Below are positions 34,940 to 45,856 of a stretch of 64,000 nucleotides of DNA, piece after piece. Below the pieces are notes generated by a model that saw only the letters and a list, made by a program, of their open reading frames with translations, did no database searches and was not told the origin of the DNA. The position numbers were made by a program, and so were the translations under genes. Origin of the DNA: JASHUC01 sp035523875 (GTDB lineage Bacteria > Pseudomonadota > Gammaproteobacteria > Steroidobacterales > Steroidobacteraceae); NCBI GenBank assembly GCA_035523875.1, contig DATKPY010000029.1, positions 100,348-164,347 of the forward strand, given 5' to 3'. Positions within the stretch are counted from its first letter, which is position 1; each line of letters begins with the position of its first letter.

Positions 34940-35574
34940 CGCGCGACCTCCCGGCCGGTGCGATTGAGCGTCTCGAGCAGGCGCAGAATGCTCTCGACCG
35001 TGTCGTCGTCGCCGATTCCGGTATTGAGCATCACGTGAAAGTACTGCCGGTTCGGCCACTCGTGCCCGAAGTAGTGCTTGACGAATTTCTTGCGGTCCTC
35101 GTCCATCTTGTCGACGAGCTCCACGGCCTCGTGCTGGTCCCCCACGCGCGCGAGCACCCGGCGAAACCGCAGTTCGCGCGAAGCGTAGAGAAACACCGAT
35201 AGGGTATCGGTTCGCTCACGCAGGAAGTAGGGCGCACCGCGTCCGACGATCACGCACGGTTTGGCTTTCGCGGCCCGTTCGACCGCTTGCTGGATGAGGC
35301 GCACCAGCCGGTCGGTGTCGAGGATGGCAAGATCCGGGGAGGGGAGGTTGCGATCGAACGTGCCGCGCCAGATGACGTTCACCAGGCGATGCAGCCACGG
35401 GTCGATCCGCTCCTCGCGCCGGCGGCATACGTCGACCGGGATGCGCGCGAGCGCTGCGATCTCGCGGGTGAGCTCCTCGTCGAAGAGCGCCCAGTTGAGC
35501 CGCCGCGCGATGCGCTCGCCGATGGTGCTGCCGCCGGAGCCGAATTCGCGATCGATGAGCAGGATCTCTTTCAT
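34936..35574 (-). CDS. cytidylate kinase-like family protein
   Basis: 212 aa from ATG at 35574 (GTG at 35586 also in frame). The P-loop-like IDREFGSGGSTIGERIARRL, followed by FDEELTREIAALARI, VIVGRGAPYFLR and FLYASRELRFRRVL, matches the Cytidylate_kin2 family. This is distinct from Cmk of the serC-rpsA block. The usual GxxGxGK Lys of the P-loop is replaced (GSGGST), as in the family. Substrate unknown. It lies inside the efflux operon, 12 bp or less after emrB and overlapping the outer-membrane factor gene. Confidence 0.83.
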   Translation of the reverse strand: MKEILLIDREFGSGGSTIGERIARRLNWALFDEELTREIAALARIPVDVCRRREERIDPWLHRLVNVIWRGTFDRNLPSPDLAILDTDRLVRLIQQAVERAAKAKPCVIVGRGAPYFLRERTDTLSVFLYASRELRFRRVLARVGDQHEAVELVDKMDEDRKKFVKHYFGHEWPNRQYFHVMLNTGIGDDDTVESILRLLETLNRTGREVAR

Positions 35575-35586
35575 CTGCGTTGCCAC

Positions 35587-37164
35587 TCACTCGGCCACGG
35601 ACACGGCATGGACCGTGGTCGGCGTACGGAAGATCGGGATGCACAGAAGGCAAATGCCGCACAAGCAGCCGATGATGAAGAACAGATCCACGAACGCCCA
35701 GTACTGGGACTGCTCGAGCAGCAGGTGATAGAGCAGCTCGCGCGCCCGGTTGAGGGCGTCCGGAGCCGTGAAACCCCGCTCGAAGAGCCGCTGCGCGAGT
35801 CCGAGCTGCGTGCGGTATTGAGGATTGAGCGGCGAGAGCTGTCCGACGAGCAGCGCCTGGTGCACCTGCGCATAGCGCTGCAGCATGGTCGCCACATAGG
35901 AAAGCCCGATACTGCCGCCGACGTTGCGAACGAGATTCTGGATGCCGGCCGCGTTGCCGATCTGCTCGTTGGGCAGCGTTCCGATCGCAAGCGTGGTGAG
36001 CGGGACGAAGATGAAGCTCGTTCCGAGTCCTGCGGCGATGTTCGCAACGAAGACGCTGCTCATCGCGATCTGCAGCGTGAGCCTGCTCAGGAGCAGGCTC
36101 GAGATTGCGAGCATGGCGAAACCGAAGCCGACGAGGATCTTCGGATTGACCCGTCCCACCAAGGCGCCGACGATGAGCAGCGCCACCGTAGCCCCGATAC
36201 CGCGGGGCGTCACGGACAGTCCCGCATCGAAGGCCGGGTAACCCAGGAGCGATTGCAGGAACAGGGGCTGCAGCGTGATGAGCGCGTAGAGGGCGAGACC
36301 GAACAGACCGAACAGGACGCTGCTCAAGGCGAAGTTGCGATTGCGGAAAACCCGCAGATTGACGATCGGCTGATCGATGAGGAGCTCGCGGGCGATGAAG
36401 GCGACCAGCGCGAGCGCGGAGATCCCCGCGAACCAGCGCAACCACACCGCCGAGAACCAGTCCGCATCCTGACCCTTGTCGAGCACGATCTGCAGGGTTC
36501 CCAGGAAAAGCGCCATCAGTCCGAAGCCCGCCCCATCGATGCGCCGCGGGCGACTCGCGCGGATGTAGGGCGGATCCTCGATCAGCAGCAGCATGAGCGC
36601 GGTCGCCGCCACGCCGACCGGAAGATTGATGTAAAACGTCCAGCGCCACGAGAGCTCGTCGGTCAACCAGCCTCCGAGCGTAGGTCCGATGATCGGGGCG
36701 ACGACGATCCCGATGCCGAAGAGTGCCGTCGCCGTGCCGCGCTGGGTCGGCGGAAAGCTCTCGAGCAGGATCGCCTGAGAGAGCGGTTGCATCGCCCCAC
36801 CGCCGAGACCCTGAAGGACGCGCGAGACCACGAGCATCGGCATGGTGACCGCGATACCGCAGGTGACGGATGCGAGCGTGAAGATGATCGTGCAGCCGAT
36901 GAGAAATCTCTTGCGGCCGAGGAAGCTCGAGAGCCACGCGCTCGCGGGAAGGATGACGGCGTTCGCGACCAGATAGCTCGTCAACACCCACGTGGACTCG
37001 TCCTGGGTCGCACCGAGGTTTCCGGCGATGTAGGGCAGGGCGACGACGACGATGGAGGTATCGAGGACGACCATGAAGGTCGCAAGCATCACCGGCAGCG
37101 CGATGAGCCACGGATTGACGCGTGGTCGCCACGCGGCGTCGACCGCGGATGCGGCCGCGCTCAT
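35587..37164 (-). CDS. emrB: DHA2-family multidrug efflux MFS transporter (EmrB type)
   Basis: 525 aa from ATG at 37164. Fourteen membrane helices are evident. Motif D1/motif A: MVVLDTSIVVVALPYIAGNLGA, SAWLSSFLGRKRFLIG; motif C: GIGIVVAPIIGPTLGGWLTD. It exports hydrophobic drugs by proton antiport together with EmrA and the OprM-like channel. It overlaps emrA by 4 bp (ATGA). Confidence 0.93.
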   Translation of the reverse strand: MSAAASAVDAAWRPRVNPWLIALPVMLATFMVVLDTSIVVVALPYIAGNLGATQDESTWVLTSYLVANAVILPASAWLSSFLGRKRFLIGCTIIFTLASVTCGIAVTMPMLVVSRVLQGLGGGAMQPLSQAILLESFPPTQRGTATALFGIGIVVAPIIGPTLGGWLTDELSWRWTFYINLPVGVAATALMLLLIEDPPYIRASRPRRIDGAGFGLMALFLGTLQIVLDKGQDADWFSAVWLRWFAGISALALVAFIARELLIDQPIVNLRVFRNRNFALSSVLFGLFGLALYALITLQPLFLQSLLGYPAFDAGLSVTPRGIGATVALLIVGALVGRVNPKILVGFGFAMLAISSLLLSRLTLQIAMSSVFVANIAAGLGTSFIFVPLTTLAIGTLPNEQIGNAAGIQNLVRNVGGSIGLSYVATMLQRYAQVHQALLVGQLSPLNPQYRTQLGLAQRLFERGFTAPDALNRARELLYHLLLEQSQYWAFVDLFFIIGCLCGICLLCIPIFRTPTTVHAVSVAE

Positions 37165-38252
37165 CGCACCTTGACCGTGGGAACCACGGACATGCCGGGC
37201 GCGATGTCGAGATCCGCCGGCAAGGCGCCGTCGAAGACGATCTTGACGGGAACCCGCTGCACGACCTTCACGTAATTGCCCACGGCATTCTCGGGCGGCA
37301 ACAGGCTGAAGCGCGCACCCGTGCCGGCCTGCAGGCTGTCCACGTGCCCCTTGAGCGCGCGATCCGGATAGGCATCGAGGCGCAGATCGGCCGGCTGCCC
37401 CGGCCGCATGTCCTTGAGCTGGGTTTCCTTGAAGTTGGCCGTAACCCAAACGTGTTGCGGCACGAGCGCGAGCAGTCCCTGTCCCGGCTGCACGTAGTTG
37501 CCGGTATCGACGGTGCGGGCGGTGACGCGCCCATCGACCGGCGCAACGATCCTCGTGTACGAGAGGTTGAGCGAGGCCTGCCTCACCTTGGCCTCCGCGA
37601 GCTCACCGGCCGCGGCGGCACTGGCCACGCCGGCCCGGCTCAGCGTCACGCCGGCCCGTGCACCCGCGAGATCACTGCGCGCGGCGCGCAGCTGTGCGGC
37701 GGTCGACCGCGCCGCGGCGCTGATCTGATCGAAGGCGGTCTTCGACACCGCGCGGGACTCGACGGATTGGTACCGCCTGAGGTCGTTGCTCGCGCGCTCG
37801 GCATCCGCTTCGACCGCCGTTTCGGTGGCCTGCGCCTGCGCGACGCGCGCTTCCGAGACACTGAGCTGCGCCAGGGACTGCGCCTGCGCGGCGCGGGCGG
37901 CCGCGAGCTCGGCGCGCGCCTGCGCGAGACTCGCGTCGTAGTCGCGCGGGTCGAGCTCGAGGAGCACCTCGCCCTGTCGCACCGCTTGGTTGTCGCGCAC
38001 CAGCAACCTCACGACCTGGCCCGGGACGCGCGAGCTCACCAGTGTCACGTAACCGTCGATGAACGCATCGTCCGTCGATTCGTAGGGCGCGATGAAGGCG
38101 ATGTAGTAGGAGATGACCGCAGCGAGAACGATGACGGCCGCGATCGCGATGAGCAGGGGGCGTCGGCGCAGCCGGCGTCGGCGCGGGGGGGGCGGCAGAA
38201 TCGGCTTCTCGGTATCGCTCTGGGCCGCCGTTTCGCTGGGTGTTTGCGCCAT
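37161..38252 (-). CDS. emrA: HlyD/EmrA-family membrane fusion protein
   Basis: 363 aa from ATG at 38252. A cytoplasmic N-terminus rich in Pro/Arg and one membrane helix (about 31-52) are followed by the STDDAFIDGYVTLVSSRVPGQVV signature. Lipoyl halves and a long alpha-hairpin with Ala-rich coiled coil (about 100-210) come next, then the beta-barrel (APVDGRVTARTVDTGNYVQPGQGLLALVPQ). It bridges EmrB and the outer-membrane channel. First gene of the efflux operon. Confidence 0.93.
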   Translation of the reverse strand: MAQTPSETAAQSDTEKPILPPPPRRRRLRRRPLLIAIAAVIVLAAVISYYIAFIAPYESTDDAFIDGYVTLVSSRVPGQVVRLLVRDNQAVRQGEVLLELDPRDYDASLAQARAELAAARAAQAQSLAQLSVSEARVAQAQATETAVEADAERASNDLRRYQSVESRAVSKTAFDQISAAARSTAAQLRAARSDLAGARAGVTLSRAGVASAAAAGELAEAKVRQASLNLSYTRIVAPVDGRVTARTVDTGNYVQPGQGLLALVPQHVWVTANFKETQLKDMRPGQPADLRLDAYPDRALKGHVDSLQAGTGARFSLLPPENAVGNYVKVVQRVPVKIVFDGALPADLDIAPGMSVVPTVKVR

Positions 38253-38319
38253 GACGAGAGCCGGATTCGAGGCCGCTCATTGCGAGTGAGCCGCGTGCAA
38301 CCTGTGGGAACGCTCGGGC

Positions 38320-38347
38320 ATCGTACCCGCGGATCGTGACGAACGAT
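38320..38347. promoter_or_regulatory. ATCGT repeat cluster, candidate operator of the efflux operon
   Basis: ATCGT at 38320-38324, ATCGT at 38333-38337 and the inverted ACGAT at 38343-38347 lie 68-95 bp before emrA. The last two form a 5-5-5 inverted repeat whose flanks also nearly match (GGATCGT / ACGATACC). This is the size of TetR or MarR sites that control efflux pumps; no such regulator gene is adjacent. Confidence 0.35.
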
Positions 38348-38378
38348 ACCACACGAGGCTCTCCTCGGACGGCGGGCG

Positions 38379-39269
38379 CTACTCGCTCGAGACCGAGACT
38401 TGCGCGAGGTAGCGCGCAACGAGCGGCCCCCAGATCGCCGATCCGCCCGGTCCAAAGAAAAGGTGGTGCCCCTCGCCGTCGAAGCGGCCGGGCTGCTCGA
38501 GGTCGACGTGTCCGCCTGCACCGCTGAAGGACAGGTACAGGGCCCGTGCGATCGCAGGCCCAAAGTAGGTATCGTTGAGCGCATAGACCCACAGCATCCG
38601 CGTCGTTGCGGTCGCTCCATAGCGGGCGGCGGCTTGAGCCAGTCTCTCGGGATGGCAGTTTTGGTTCGGATGATCGCGCAGGTGAGCGCCGCGCCCGCCC
38701 GCCATCACGATGAAGGCCGAGACTCGGGGATGCGGCACGCTGTCGTAGGCGATCGTTCCCCAACCTCCCGCGGACTGACCGACGATCACGACACCCTCCG
38801 GGCGGACGAACGGCAACGTGGTGAGTGCCTCGACGGCAGCGTCGATGTCCCGGGCGGTCTCGAGGCCCGCGTGGAAGTAGTCGGCGCGATTGCAGCCGCC
38901 GTAGCCCTCGGCCCACGCGCCGCCCGTCGCACCGTAGCCGCGCCGCAACGGAAAGGCGACCACGTATCCGCGTGTGAGGAACCACTGCGCCGCCTCCTCG
39001 CCGCAGCGACCCACCTGCATTCGAGGCCGGGCCGCAGGGTCCGGCGGAGAGCCGTGGTTGATGACAACGAGCGGTGCGGGAGCCTCGGTGGCGGGGCGGC
39101 ACACACGAACGAGAATCCGACTGCCGCCGGACATTCGCACCGCGAAGGCCAGCTCCCGACTCTCGTTGACCGAGGCGCTGACTGGCCCCGGGGCGGGGCT
39201 TGCCGCCACTGAGGTGTACGACGCAACGAGGCCCAGCGTGAAGAGGGTGAACCTGCAAGAGCGCCTCAT
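38379..39269 (-). CDS. secreted alpha/beta hydrolase (dienelactone hydrolase-like)
   Basis: 296 aa from ATG at 39269; a GTG at 39278 is in frame. The signal peptide ends near VAASPA. The hydrolase fold is shown by PLVVINHGSPPD (oxyanion strand), nucleophile Ser166 in VIVGQSAGGWGT, a probable Asp in LNDTYFGP and His in GEGHHLFF. The family includes dienelactone hydrolases and acetylxylan esterase-like enzymes; substrate unknown. It is transcribed away from glgP. Confidence 0.82.
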   Translation of the reverse strand: MRRSCRFTLFTLGLVASYTSVAASPAPGPVSASVNESRELAFAVRMSGGSRILVRVCRPATEAPAPLVVINHGSPPDPAARPRMQVGRCGEEAAQWFLTRGYVVAFPLRRGYGATGGAWAEGYGGCNRADYFHAGLETARDIDAAVEALTTLPFVRPEGVVIVGQSAGGWGTIAYDSVPHPRVSAFIVMAGGRGAHLRDHPNQNCHPERLAQAAARYGATATTRMLWVYALNDTYFGPAIARALYLSFSGAGGHVDLEQPGRFDGEGHHLFFGPGGSAIWGPLVARYLAQVSVSSE

Positions 39270-39610
39270 GAGCTCCACCGTGTTAGCGAATGCTGAATGC
39301 GCGGCACGAATGCGCGGGCAACTGGATCGGGATGACCGCGCGCGAGGCGAGCGTAGCGATCCACGAGAAGAATCGGAAGCCCGAAGGATGCGGCGATGCC
39401 GCGGACGAGCGGCCAGGCCGCGTGGCTCACGTCGATCGCGACCCGAAACCTCCGGTAGGCACCTGCGGGCCGCGCGAGCGGTGGGCCGGCTGTGACGCAG
39501 GTCTCACGCTGCGGCGCGATTCCTTGATCGATTCGCTGGGCAACCCGGCGCGGTCGACTAGTCTTGGACTTCACATCGAGCGCGCGCTGCACCCGAATGA
39601 GGATTGTCCG
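39270..39610. other. 341-bp stretch before glgP
   Basis: This lies between the divergent hydrolase and glycogen phosphorylase genes. It is as GC-rich as coding DNA. Frames open on both strands cross it, but none has a Shine-Dalgarno plus recognisable family match. GAGGA near 39599 is the likely ribosome site of glgP. No clear -35/-10 pair was found. Confidence 0.5.
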
Positions 39611-42097
<2,487 letters not shown>

Positions 42098-42137
42098 CCG
42101 CAGACGCGCGCTCCCGTGGGCGTTTGCGACGGCCGCA

Positions 42138-42518
42138 TCAGTCGAATGCGATGTAGGCACTGTAGCTCACCACGAGCACGATGAGCGCAGCGGAGACGAT
42201 CAGCTCGGCGCGCACGCTCTTTGCCGAGTGAACGGCCGGATCGTCGATGAGTGCCGATGTGCGCACGAAGCGGACAGTCGCGAGCGCGATGATCGCAATG
42301 CCCACGACGATGAACGCCAGGCCCTCATAACGGCCGAGCGAGCCTGCCAGGCGCTCGAGCCGGACGCGCTCCGCGATGCCGGCTGCGCGGGCGAAGGTCA
42401 GCACGAAGAGATTGAATTTCTCGACGACAAATCCGAACGCAACGACCGCGATACCGGTCCGCACCCAGGCGAGAAACGTTCGCTCATTCGCTGCGTGATC
42501 GCTGTAGCTCGGGATCAT
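42138..42518 (-). CDS. DUF202 membrane protein
   Basis: 126 aa from ATG at 42518. It begins with the DUF202 signature SDHAANERTFLAWVRTGIAVVAFGFVVEKFNLF and has three membrane helices (about 17-37, 70-88, 104-123). DUF202 proteins resemble the membrane part of VTC polyphosphate polymerases and YidH; function unknown. It lies 11 bp after the DUF302 gene. Confidence 0.88.
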   Translation of the reverse strand: MIPSYSDHAANERTFLAWVRTGIAVVAFGFVVEKFNLFVLTFARAAGIAERVRLERLAGSLGRYEGLAFIVVGIAIIALATVRFVRTSALIDDPAVHSAKSVRAELIVSAALIVLVVSYSAYIAFD

Positions 42519-42529
42519 ATTCCTCCGTA

Positions 42530-42928
42530 TCAGGCAGCGGCAGACTCGATCAGCGGCACCGCCGCGGCCAGATTGACGGCAAGCGAGGCCGTGATTGCGT
42601 AGCGCTGCACGATATAGTGGGGGTCGTTGTAGGCCACCCAGACCTTGCCGTCGGCGTCCTGCCACGCGAGCACCTTGAGCGGCAGATCGAGACCTACGGC
42701 AGGGACCTCGAGCATGAGCGGAGTGCCGGCGCGCGGATTCCCGAAGATCAGCATCTGCTCGGGGCGCATGTGCAACCCCGCGCGAGCGGCGTCACCGCAG
42801 AAATCGATGCGTGCGAACACCACGATGCCGCGCTCCTTGAGGCTTGCCTCGAGCCGATCGATCGTCGCAGCGACGGAGTGGCGTGAAGGCAATCTGACGA
42901 GTCCGGGAATCGCGGCCTCAGTACTCAC
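42530..42928 (-). CDS. DUF302 domain protein
   Basis: 132 aa from GTG at 42928. The DUF302 fold is recognised by RHSVAATIDRLEASLKERGIVVFARIDF, MRPEQMLIFGNPRAGTPLM and LDLPLKVLAWQDADGKVWVAYNDPHYI. Function unknown; the family is often linked to stress or sulfur metabolism. The DUF302-DUF202 pair is divergent from an SDR gene. Confidence 0.88.
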   Translation of the reverse strand: MSTEAAIPGLVRLPSRHSVAATIDRLEASLKERGIVVFARIDFCGDAARAGLHMRPEQMLIFGNPRAGTPLMLEVPAVGLDLPLKVLAWQDADGKVWVAYNDPHYIVQRYAITASLAVNLAAAVPLIESAAA

Positions 42929-43002
42929 GGCGGATGCTCCAGTCGGATGAGTGGGGTGCGAGGCGTTCGGGTGCCAGAGGGACGGCAGCAGATTCGTGGA
43001 GC

Positions 43003-43009
43003 TATTATG
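43003..43009. promoter_or_regulatory. overlapping divergent -10 elements
   Basis: TATTAT (43003-43008, plus) and CATAAT (43009-43004, minus), each 5/6 to the -10 consensus, lie in the AT-rich spot of the 131-bp gap between the DUF302 and SDR genes. The paired -35 regions are weak (3/6 each). Confidence 0.35.
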
Positions 43010-43059
43010 TATTACAGACGCAGGCTTGTGGCGCTGACATCGCCGCGAGGAGTAAGCCC

Positions 43060-43752
43060 GTGAGTATCGTGGTCGTGATCGCAGGGGCAACGGGCGCGCT
43101 CGGACAAGCCGTGACGCGCAGCTTCCTCGAGGATGGGGCCGTCGTGGTGGCGCTCTACCGCGATCAAGCGCGCTTCGATGCGCTTGCCTCGTCGATCGAC
43201 GGGCCGACCGGGCGACTGGAGGGCCACCGGATCGATGTGACCGACATCGGATCGACCCGTGCACTGATCGATGAGGCGGTCGGTCGGCTGAGCGGAATCG
43301 ATGCACTCATCAACACCGTCGGCGGCTATGCGGGAGGCGCGCCGGTCTGGGAGCTCGACCGAGCATCGCTCGATCAGATGCTCTCCTTGAATCTGTTCTC
43401 GTTGCACAGTCTCTGTCGCGCCGTCATCCCGCACATGCTCAGGGTCGGCCGAGGCGCGATCGTCAATGTCTCGAGCAAGGCGGCAGTCGCGCCGCCGCAA
43501 GGAGCCTCCGCGTACGCGGCATCCAAGGCGGCAGGTCTTGCCCTGATGCAATCGCTCGCGGCCGACCTCAGAGGCACCGGCGTGCGAGCCAACTCCGTCG
43601 TTCCGAACATCATCGACACGGAGGCCAACCGACGCGCAAGTCCCAAGGCGGACCCGGCTCGCTGGACGCAGCCCGCCGCGATCGCGCGCGTGGTTCGCTT
43701 TCTGTGTGGCGATGATGGCAAGGCCGTCCGCGGCGCGGCGATTGCCGTCTAG
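43060..43752 (+). CDS. short-chain dehydrogenase/reductase
   Basis: 230 aa from GTG 43060 behind GCGAGGAG. SDR motifs: AGATGALGQAV cofactor loop (about 8-18), DVTDIGSTRALID, NTVGGYAGG, VNVSSKAAVAP with catalytic Ser, and YAASKAAG. GRGAIVNVSS and NSVVPNIIDTEANR are standard. It is shorter than most SDRs and resembles those annotated as 3-oxoacyl-ACP-reductase-like; substrate unknown. It overlaps the end of the convergent gamma-carbonic anhydrase gene by 4 bp. Confidence 0.87.
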   Translation: MSIVVVIAGATGALGQAVTRSFLEDGAVVVALYRDQARFDALASSIDGPTGRLEGHRIDVTDIGSTRALIDEAVGRLSGIDALINTVGGYAGGAPVWELDRASLDQMLSLNLFSLHSLCRAVIPHMLRVGRGAIVNVSSKAAVAPPQGASAYAASKAAGLALMQSLAADLRGTGVRANSVVPNIIDTEANRRASPKADPARWTQPAAIARVVRFLCGDDGKAVRGAAIAV

Positions 43753-44297
43753 CCGGCGGGACGGGGGCTCTCGCGCGGCTCCACCTCGAGCCCGCGCCGG
43801 TATTCGCGAATCCGGGCAACGTAGTGCTCGGTGGTCTCAGCCATCATCGTGAGCTCCCGATCGGCGACCTGCCGTACCACCTTCCCGGGGCTACCCATCA
43901 CCACGGAGTCGTCGGGAATCGTCTTTCCGGGCGGAATCAGTGTGCCTGCGGCGATGAGGCAGCGGCGCCCAATGGTGACCCGGTCGAGCACGATTGCGCC
44001 GTTCGCGATGAGCGAGCCCGCGCCGATGGTACAGCCGTGAAGGATCGCGCCATGCCCGATCGATACGTCCGCCTCCAGGCTGACCGGGACACCGGCGTCC
44101 GTGTGGATGATGGAGCCATCCTGCACGTTGACGCGGTGACCGAGGGCGATCCAGTCATTGTCACCGCGCAGCACACAGCCGAACCAAACACTCGCGGAAA
44201 TGCCGAAGCGTACGCGTCCGATCACCGACGCGCCGGGCGCAACGTACCAGTCGTCGCTCGCCGTTTCGATGCCGATGCCTCCCAGTCTGTACAACAC
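43749..44297 (-). CDS. gamma-carbonic anhydrase family protein (YrdA-like)
   Basis: 182 aa from GTG at 44297. A left-handed beta-helix of hexapeptide repeats carries His65, His82 and His87 (IIHTD, SIGHGAILHGC) as zinc ligands shared between subunits. VWFGCVLRGDNDWIALG, GAIVLDRVTIGRRCLIAAGTLIPPGK and VVMGSPGKVVR fit. The catalytic Glu of Cam is not clear, as is usual in the YrdA/CaiE subgroup, so activity is uncertain. Confidence 0.9.
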   Translation of the reverse strand: MLYRLGGIGIETASDDWYVAPGASVIGRVRFGISASVWFGCVLRGDNDWIALGHRVNVQDGSIIHTDAGVPVSLEADVSIGHGAILHGCTIGAGSLIANGAIVLDRVTIGRRCLIAAGTLIPPGKTIPDDSVVMGSPGKVVRQVADRELTMMAETTEHYVARIREYRRGLEVEPRESPRPAG

Positions 44298-44416
44298 GCT
44301 GCACCTCCGCTTGGCGGCCGCCCGGCTGAGTCAAGGATATCTCGCAGTGATCTTCACAATCGATGGCGAGCGGGTCGACGGTCTTGAGGCGTGCGACCGG
44401 GCTCGCGCTCGATCCG

Positions 44417-45187
44417 TCATCCGCGCCGCCGCAGGTATTCTCGCGCAAGCTCGCGTAAACGCGCACCGTCGAAACTCGGCTCATGTCCGCCGTGGACGAT
44501 GCGGGCGGGGAGCTGCTCGAGCCGCCGCATGGTCTCGAGGTAGACGGGGATGTTGCTGTCCGGCAATTCATCGAGCAGGGGCCCATCGTAGATCGCATCT
44601 CCCGAGAACAGGGTCCCGGTCGCGCGCTCCCACAGTCCGATGCTACCGGGGGAATGACCGGGCAGATGCAAGACCTCGAAGGCGCGATCGCCCAAATCGA
44701 TGACATCGCTTTCGCGAACTCGTCGGGTGGGGGGGGCGGGCGGGCAAGCATGGTGCCGCAGGGAAAACCCGGCATGCGGCAGCGCCGAGATGAAGCAGGG
44801 CGCAACCGCGTAGCCCGCGCGCTCCAGCCCCGCAATGAACTCGACCGGGTGATCCGCGCGCAGCATGCTCCAGTTGTCGGACGGTGCGTTCAGCCGTTCG
44901 GCCTCGGCTTCGTGCACGATGCGCTCGGGAAACTCGTGGAGCGAGCCGACATGGTCGAGGTGTGTGTGGGTCGCAACGGCCAGGAGCGCCTTGCCGAGGA
45001 CCTCGTTGGCCGCCTCGCGGAGGCTCGCAATGCCCATCCCGGTATCGATGAGCAGATCGCGGTCCCGGCCGCGCACGTGCCAGATATTGCACCGCATGAC
45101 CGGCTCGACGTGCGGCTCCCAGATCCGCGTGATGCCGTCCTCGATCCGCTCGAAGGCAAACCAGCGGTCAGCCACCCGCAGCGTCAT
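44417..45187 (-). CDS. metallo-beta-lactamase fold hydrolase
   Basis: 256 aa from ATG at 45187, sharing 4 bp with the previous stop. The zinc motif THTHLDHVG has His74, His76, Asp78 and His79; LHLPGHSPGSIGLWE, FSGDAIYDG and VHGGHEPSF complete the two metal sites. Such proteins hydrolyse thioesters, lactones or nucleic-acid linkages. Last gene of a minus-strand operon with two amidohydrolases, so a lactam, ester or amide intermediate is a plausible substrate. Confidence 0.87.
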   Translation of the reverse strand: MTLRVADRWFAFERIEDGITRIWEPHVEPVMRCNIWHVRGRDRDLLIDTGMGIASLREAANEVLGKALLAVATHTHLDHVGSLHEFPERIVHEAEAERLNAPSDNWSMLRADHPVEFIAGLERAGYAVAPCFISALPHAGFSLRHHACPPAPPTRRVRESDVIDLGDRAFEVLHLPGHSPGSIGLWERATGTLFSGDAIYDGPLLDELPDSNIPVYLETMRRLEQLPARIVHGGHEPSFDGARLRELAREYLRRRG

Positions 45188-45849
45188 GCCCGCTCCTCGC
45201 CAACGCTGCACGGCACGTAGGGTGCGGGCTTCCAGCCGGCAAATGCAGCCAGTATCTCCTCGCTCCGGCGGCGCGCACCGCTCTGCAGGTATTCCATCGC
45301 CCGCAGTGCCGCCGCGTGCGCCTCGTGCGTCGAGCCGCCCACACAGTCCTCGACCACGCGACAGTAGTAGTCGCCCTGGTGCGCATCGACGAAGGTGTAA
45401 TGGACGCATACATCGGTGAGGCCACCGGTGAGGATCAGCGTCTGGACCTTGAGCCCCTTCAGGAGAATCTCGAGATCCGTCCCGTAGAAAGCGGAGTAGC
45501 GTCGCTTGGGAACGAGGTAGTCGCCGGGCCGAAAGTCGATTTCCTCGGCGGCGATCTCGGTCGAGCGCATCCCCTCGAGGCAGTGCACGTCCTCGCTCCC
45601 ATCGAGCTCGCGGCCGAAGTCGATCCGATCGGTGCGGTGAATCTCCTGGACGAAGATCACGGGGACGCCGGCGCTTCGGGCCGCGGCGACCAGCCTGCGC
45701 GCGATTCGCCGCCGCTCCGCGCCGCCGCTCATGTGCGGGACCCCGCCGTCTTCCCCGGGCACGTAGGCGCCGCCGCGCTGGAAGTCCACCAGCACCAGCG
45801 CCGGTCTGCCGACGATCAGCGGCCGAGCGGCTGCGGTGCGCGGGCTCAT
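45184..45849 (-). CDS. isochorismatase-family cysteine hydrolase
   Basis: 221 aa. The catalytic triad is Asp22 (LVLVDFQRG), Lys115 (LVPKRRYSAFYGT) and Cys148 (LTDVCVHYTFVDA). The family hydrolyses amides or ureides (nicotinamidase, ureidoacrylate hydrolase, N-carbamoylsarcosine amidohydrolase). The HCLEG and DFRPGD context is that of N-carbamoyl or maleamate-type hydrolases, but the substrate cannot be fixed. It follows the BiuH-like gene by 7 bp. Confidence 0.88.
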   Translation of the reverse strand: MSPRTAAARPLIVGRPALVLVDFQRGGAYVPGEDGGVPHMSGGAERRRIARRLVAAARSAGVPVIFVQEIHRTDRIDFGRELDGSEDVHCLEGMRSTEIAAEEIDFRPGDYLVPKRRYSAFYGTDLEILLKGLKVQTLILTGGLTDVCVHYTFVDAHQGDYYCRVVEDCVGGSTHEAHAAALRAMEYLQSGARRRSEEILAAFAGWKPAPYVPCSVGEERA

Positions 45850-45856
45850 GCGCGGC

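Noticed and set aside
35287..37275. 662-codon open frame on the plus strand
   Set aside because: Antisense to emrB and the kinase-like gene; Asp/Glu/Arg-rich without any domain.
39266..39445. Minus-strand frame ahead of glgP with a partly hydrophobic product
   Set aside because: No Shine-Dalgarno and no recognised family; it continues as an antisense frame through glgP, so it is treated as chance.
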